This document shows positions 61,463-64,000 of a DNA stretch of 64,000 nt, piece by piece. Positions within the stretch are counted from its first letter, which is position 1; every line of letters starts with the position of its first letter. Origin of the DNA: Dimorphilus gyrociliatus (taxonomy: Eukaryota > Annelida > Polychaeta > Dinophilidae); NCBI GenBank assembly GCA_904063045.1, contig CAJFCJ010000009.1, positions 414,942 to 478,941 of the forward strand, written 5' to 3'. The position numbers and the translations under genes were made by a program. The notes under the pieces were generated by a model. The model did not search any database and was not told the origin of the DNA. It saw nothing but the letters and a program-made list of their open reading frames with translations.

Positions 61463-63771
61463 ATGACACCGGGAAAGAAAATTGCCGGCTCTAAAAATGT
61501 TAAGCAAAAATCAAAATTATCAAAACCAATTAATCGTAAGAGTTCATTACCGTTGGATAGAGTTGCTATGTTGGTTGAAGAAGCTAATGAGATAAGTCAA
61601 TTATTGAATAAAGACTATGTGAGAAATTTTTCCCTTGTACAAGATATTTGTTTTACTAGTTTAAGATGATAAGCAATGTACTCATTGCTAAACTATTTAC
61701 TTTGTTAAAAGGTATTTGTTAAGGCTGCTGAAGAAAGTGATGACGAAAAAGAGAGAATTATAAAAGTGATTAACATTCAGATGTCTCTCAGCACGAGATG
61801 GTCGATAATTAAATTAAAAGAACGTCTTGTTCAAATGAGAAAGTTATTATATGAGGTAAGCAATAATTTATATTTTCACTATTCTGCTAGCATATTTGTG
61901 TGCTGGAGGTATTTAAATTGCTTTTATCTTTCAATTGTGATATTATATCATGATATTAAGTGTTATTTAAGACTAAATAGGTGGAAAACACAAGGTAATT
62001 TTTTTTTGGAATTGAAATATTCGCCCCTCGTGGGATTATATACAAAACAGTCGACAAATAGACTAAAGGATTAACATTTTATTTCATGCTGCTTTTTTTT
62101 TATCAGCAAGATTCTATCCTGATAAGCAATGAAGACGAAGTGTTTTTTGATCCGAACGATACCTGGACGAAAGAGGATTTAACTAAATACTCCGATATCC
62201 TTGCTAAAAGGAAATTGCCCAAAGATTCGCTGATGTGAGGAAAAAAATTCCAATTTACATACAAAACGCAGAATAATATATTATTCATCGAACAGAAGCT
62301 TAGACGTATCTGTTGCTGATTTACTCCTGACTATGGAAACCGAAGAAAGAGCATCTCCCAAATCAGACGAACTTATACCAGTAAAGGACGTACCTAATTC
62401 AACTGATAATCATATTCCACTAACTCCTCAACTCTCAAATAATAGTGATTCATTAAATATATTCAAACAGTGCGAAGACGTTTTATACTCAATTAAGAAA
62501 AGCCAAAACGAAGGTAACAATTATTCTTTTATAAGATATTTATATTTTTTAGGGAAAAAAACACCGCCAGCTAATCAAGAGTTTTCAAAATAGGACATTA
62601 TACCTTATTCTTCATTTCGGAAATAAAAAAAAAGTAGTAATATAGAGAGAGAAAATGCTAAAGTGCTTTTCACTTTGCTTGGTCTTTATAACACTTGAAA
62701 ACCTACCGGTTTTAATTTGCAATAACTATCTTTCTGTTAGTCCTATTAAGATTGTTTTTGGGATATACAGTATATATATAAATTTATATATGCTATATAC
62801 GCTATACTTATATTTATATGTCTAGAGTATAAAGTATAAACAGATTGCTATTTATATTTTCAGAACAACCAAGTTTTATTGATAGTATTATATCAAATTG
62901 CCAGAGGCTAATCAACACCTTTCAAGTGTTCGCTGTGAACGAGGAAAAGTCTATGTTTCATTGTATTCCTGCTTTGGAGAAATTAGACACTGTCTCCAAT
63001 CTATGGCGTCGTACAGTTCGTAGTACAGTCCTAAGTAGAACGACTGGAGATTCGCTTAGGGATTCGATTCGGGAATTAACCAATAATCTGCTATTATTCG
63101 TCCAAACTCGCCGAGGCTTGTCGGACTGTGAAAAAAGCGTTTTAAAAACGGTTTTTGCTGCTTCCTCTTTGGCATTAATTGCTGGAGATACGCCCTCTTG
63201 TCTTCGCAAAAAAAGTAGACGCACTTCAGTGTCCACTCAGACTATAAACGCCGATTTAATAACATTCGATGGAGATGAAGAGGATATTACGCAACCGCTT
63301 ATTCAATTAAATGTTAGAAAATCGATATTAGAGGGGGCAAAGGCTGCTTCAGATTGCGTTTTTGAGGTTGTTAAACAATCATTAAAGGCTAACGAGGAAG
63401 AGATATTAGAAAAGAATCTCAAAGATGTTATAAGAACCTCTATAGACATTGTTTCGGCACTGGCTACCAGAATCATGGATGTGGAAGAAGATCATAAAAT
63501 CTGGAAGAATTTTCGTCGGGACATTACCCAGATCAATTCTCTGGCCGATAGCGTCACGCTAATGGTTACAGCAAGCCGTACAACTCCCCAAGCAAATGGA
63601 AGATGTGCTCAAATGGTCCTTAAATCTCTGGTGACATTGACACAGCATTATCCACTTTTTGAATCTGCTCTTATAGCTGTTCGTCATTCTATAAAAAACA
63701 TTAAACTATCCCCGGGTGATAACAGCGTTCGACTCTTGCCACCAGTACCGTCTGTTGAATTATCTACATAA
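61463..63771 (+). CDS. Uncharacterised helical protein, possibly kinesin-3/KIF14 tail-like
   Basis: Exons 61463-61618, 61712-61855, 62107-62234, 62296-62513 and 62864-63771 sum to 517 residues with consistent phases. The N-terminus is basic. Residues about 35-120 (MLVEEANEISQLLNKDYVF, then IKVINIQMSLSTRWS, LKERLVQMRKLLYE and FFDPNDTW) resemble the domain that follows the motor and FHA domains in kinesin-3 and KIF14 proteins, where E-A-N-x-I, a W-S/L-x-K-x-x-x-R-L-x-x-M-R core and a D-P-x-x-x-W end are typical. Residues 120-220 are acidic and probably disordered. The last 300 form a mostly helical block (ILEGAKAASDCVFEVVKQSL). No motor domain, P-loop or FHA lies in the gene or the kilobase upstream. 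The kinesin link is from memory and weak; treat it as an unnamed protein. Confidence 0.7.
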
Positions 63772-64000
63772 TACAATCAAAGAATCAATTTGCAATCAAT
63801 TTCAATGAGAATCGATCTCTTTCCGTATTTCAAGGAATTGCCGAAATAAAGATTATTGCGTAAATTCTTTCATCTTTTGTTCAATTTTCTGTTTCTAGGG
63901 CACGGCATTTCTTTTATTCCTATGCGACGTTTGCGTGTAACGTAAATAGACGTCTACCATATAAAGGATAAACGCCGCTCATTTAATTATGAATCACGGA
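63772..64000 (+). other. 3' flank of the last gene
   Basis: AATAAA at 63845-63850 is a likely poly(A) signal, 74 bases after the stop. The remaining bases hold no recognisable feature. Confidence 0.45.

Overview
The window reads as nuclear DNA from a small-genome invertebrate animal. Genes are closely packed on both strands. Most are cut by very short GT-AG introns, mostly 50-75 bases, the non-coding DNA is strongly AT-rich with many TA, CT/GA and GT microsatellites, and all clear proteins are animal orthologues. Short introns, gene density and a vitellogenin together suggest a compact lophotrochozoan genome; a dwarf annelid such as Dimorphilus is my best guess, but this is inference. I see no tRNA, rRNA, CRISPR array, transposon or viral gene.

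Layout. 0-2 kb: the 3' end of one pancreatic-lipase-like gene and a complete tandem paralogue. 2.3-9.9 kb: HAUS3 (augmin), GCLC (glutathione synthesis), the tiny multi-exon UBL5 on the minus strand, and a sphingosine-1-phosphate phosphatase. 10-13 kb (minus): a single-pass receptor-like protein with EGF, PAN and SEA domains. 13.3-19.7 kb: a MAPEG-type membrane protein, EMC2 (minus) divergent from NDUFS4, and ITFG2 (KICSTOR). 19.7-29.2 kb: a gene-poor stretch with one small two-helix membrane protein and many simple repeats. 29.2-34.2 kb: vitellogenin, almost intronless, with a TATA box. 35-41 kb (minus): a KIF3A-derived gene without a motor domain, directly downstream of PKD2. 42-47.5 kb: TMEM64, TMEM181 (minus) and LTO1. 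47.7-54.9 kb (minus): an ABCC4/MRP4-like transporter with three homologous alternative exons. 56-60.4 kb: ETFB, a stand-alone SCP2-domain protein (minus) and the PAPS transporter SLC35B2. 61.5-63.8 kb: an uncharacterised protein that may resemble the tail of a kinesin-3/KIF14-type protein.

How the genes relate. Most neighbours are unrelated housekeeping genes. Two contexts stand out. PKD2 and the motorless KIF3A-like gene lie head to tail, and both families are ciliary. The ABCC transporter carries three tandem copies of one transmembrane exon, each 3n+1 bases long, so exactly one can be used per transcript; this is the clearest unusual system in the window.

Exon borders were placed by hand from splice signals, reading frame and remembered family sequences. 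Frames were checked by adding exon lengths. Gene names rest on recognised motifs, not on a database search.
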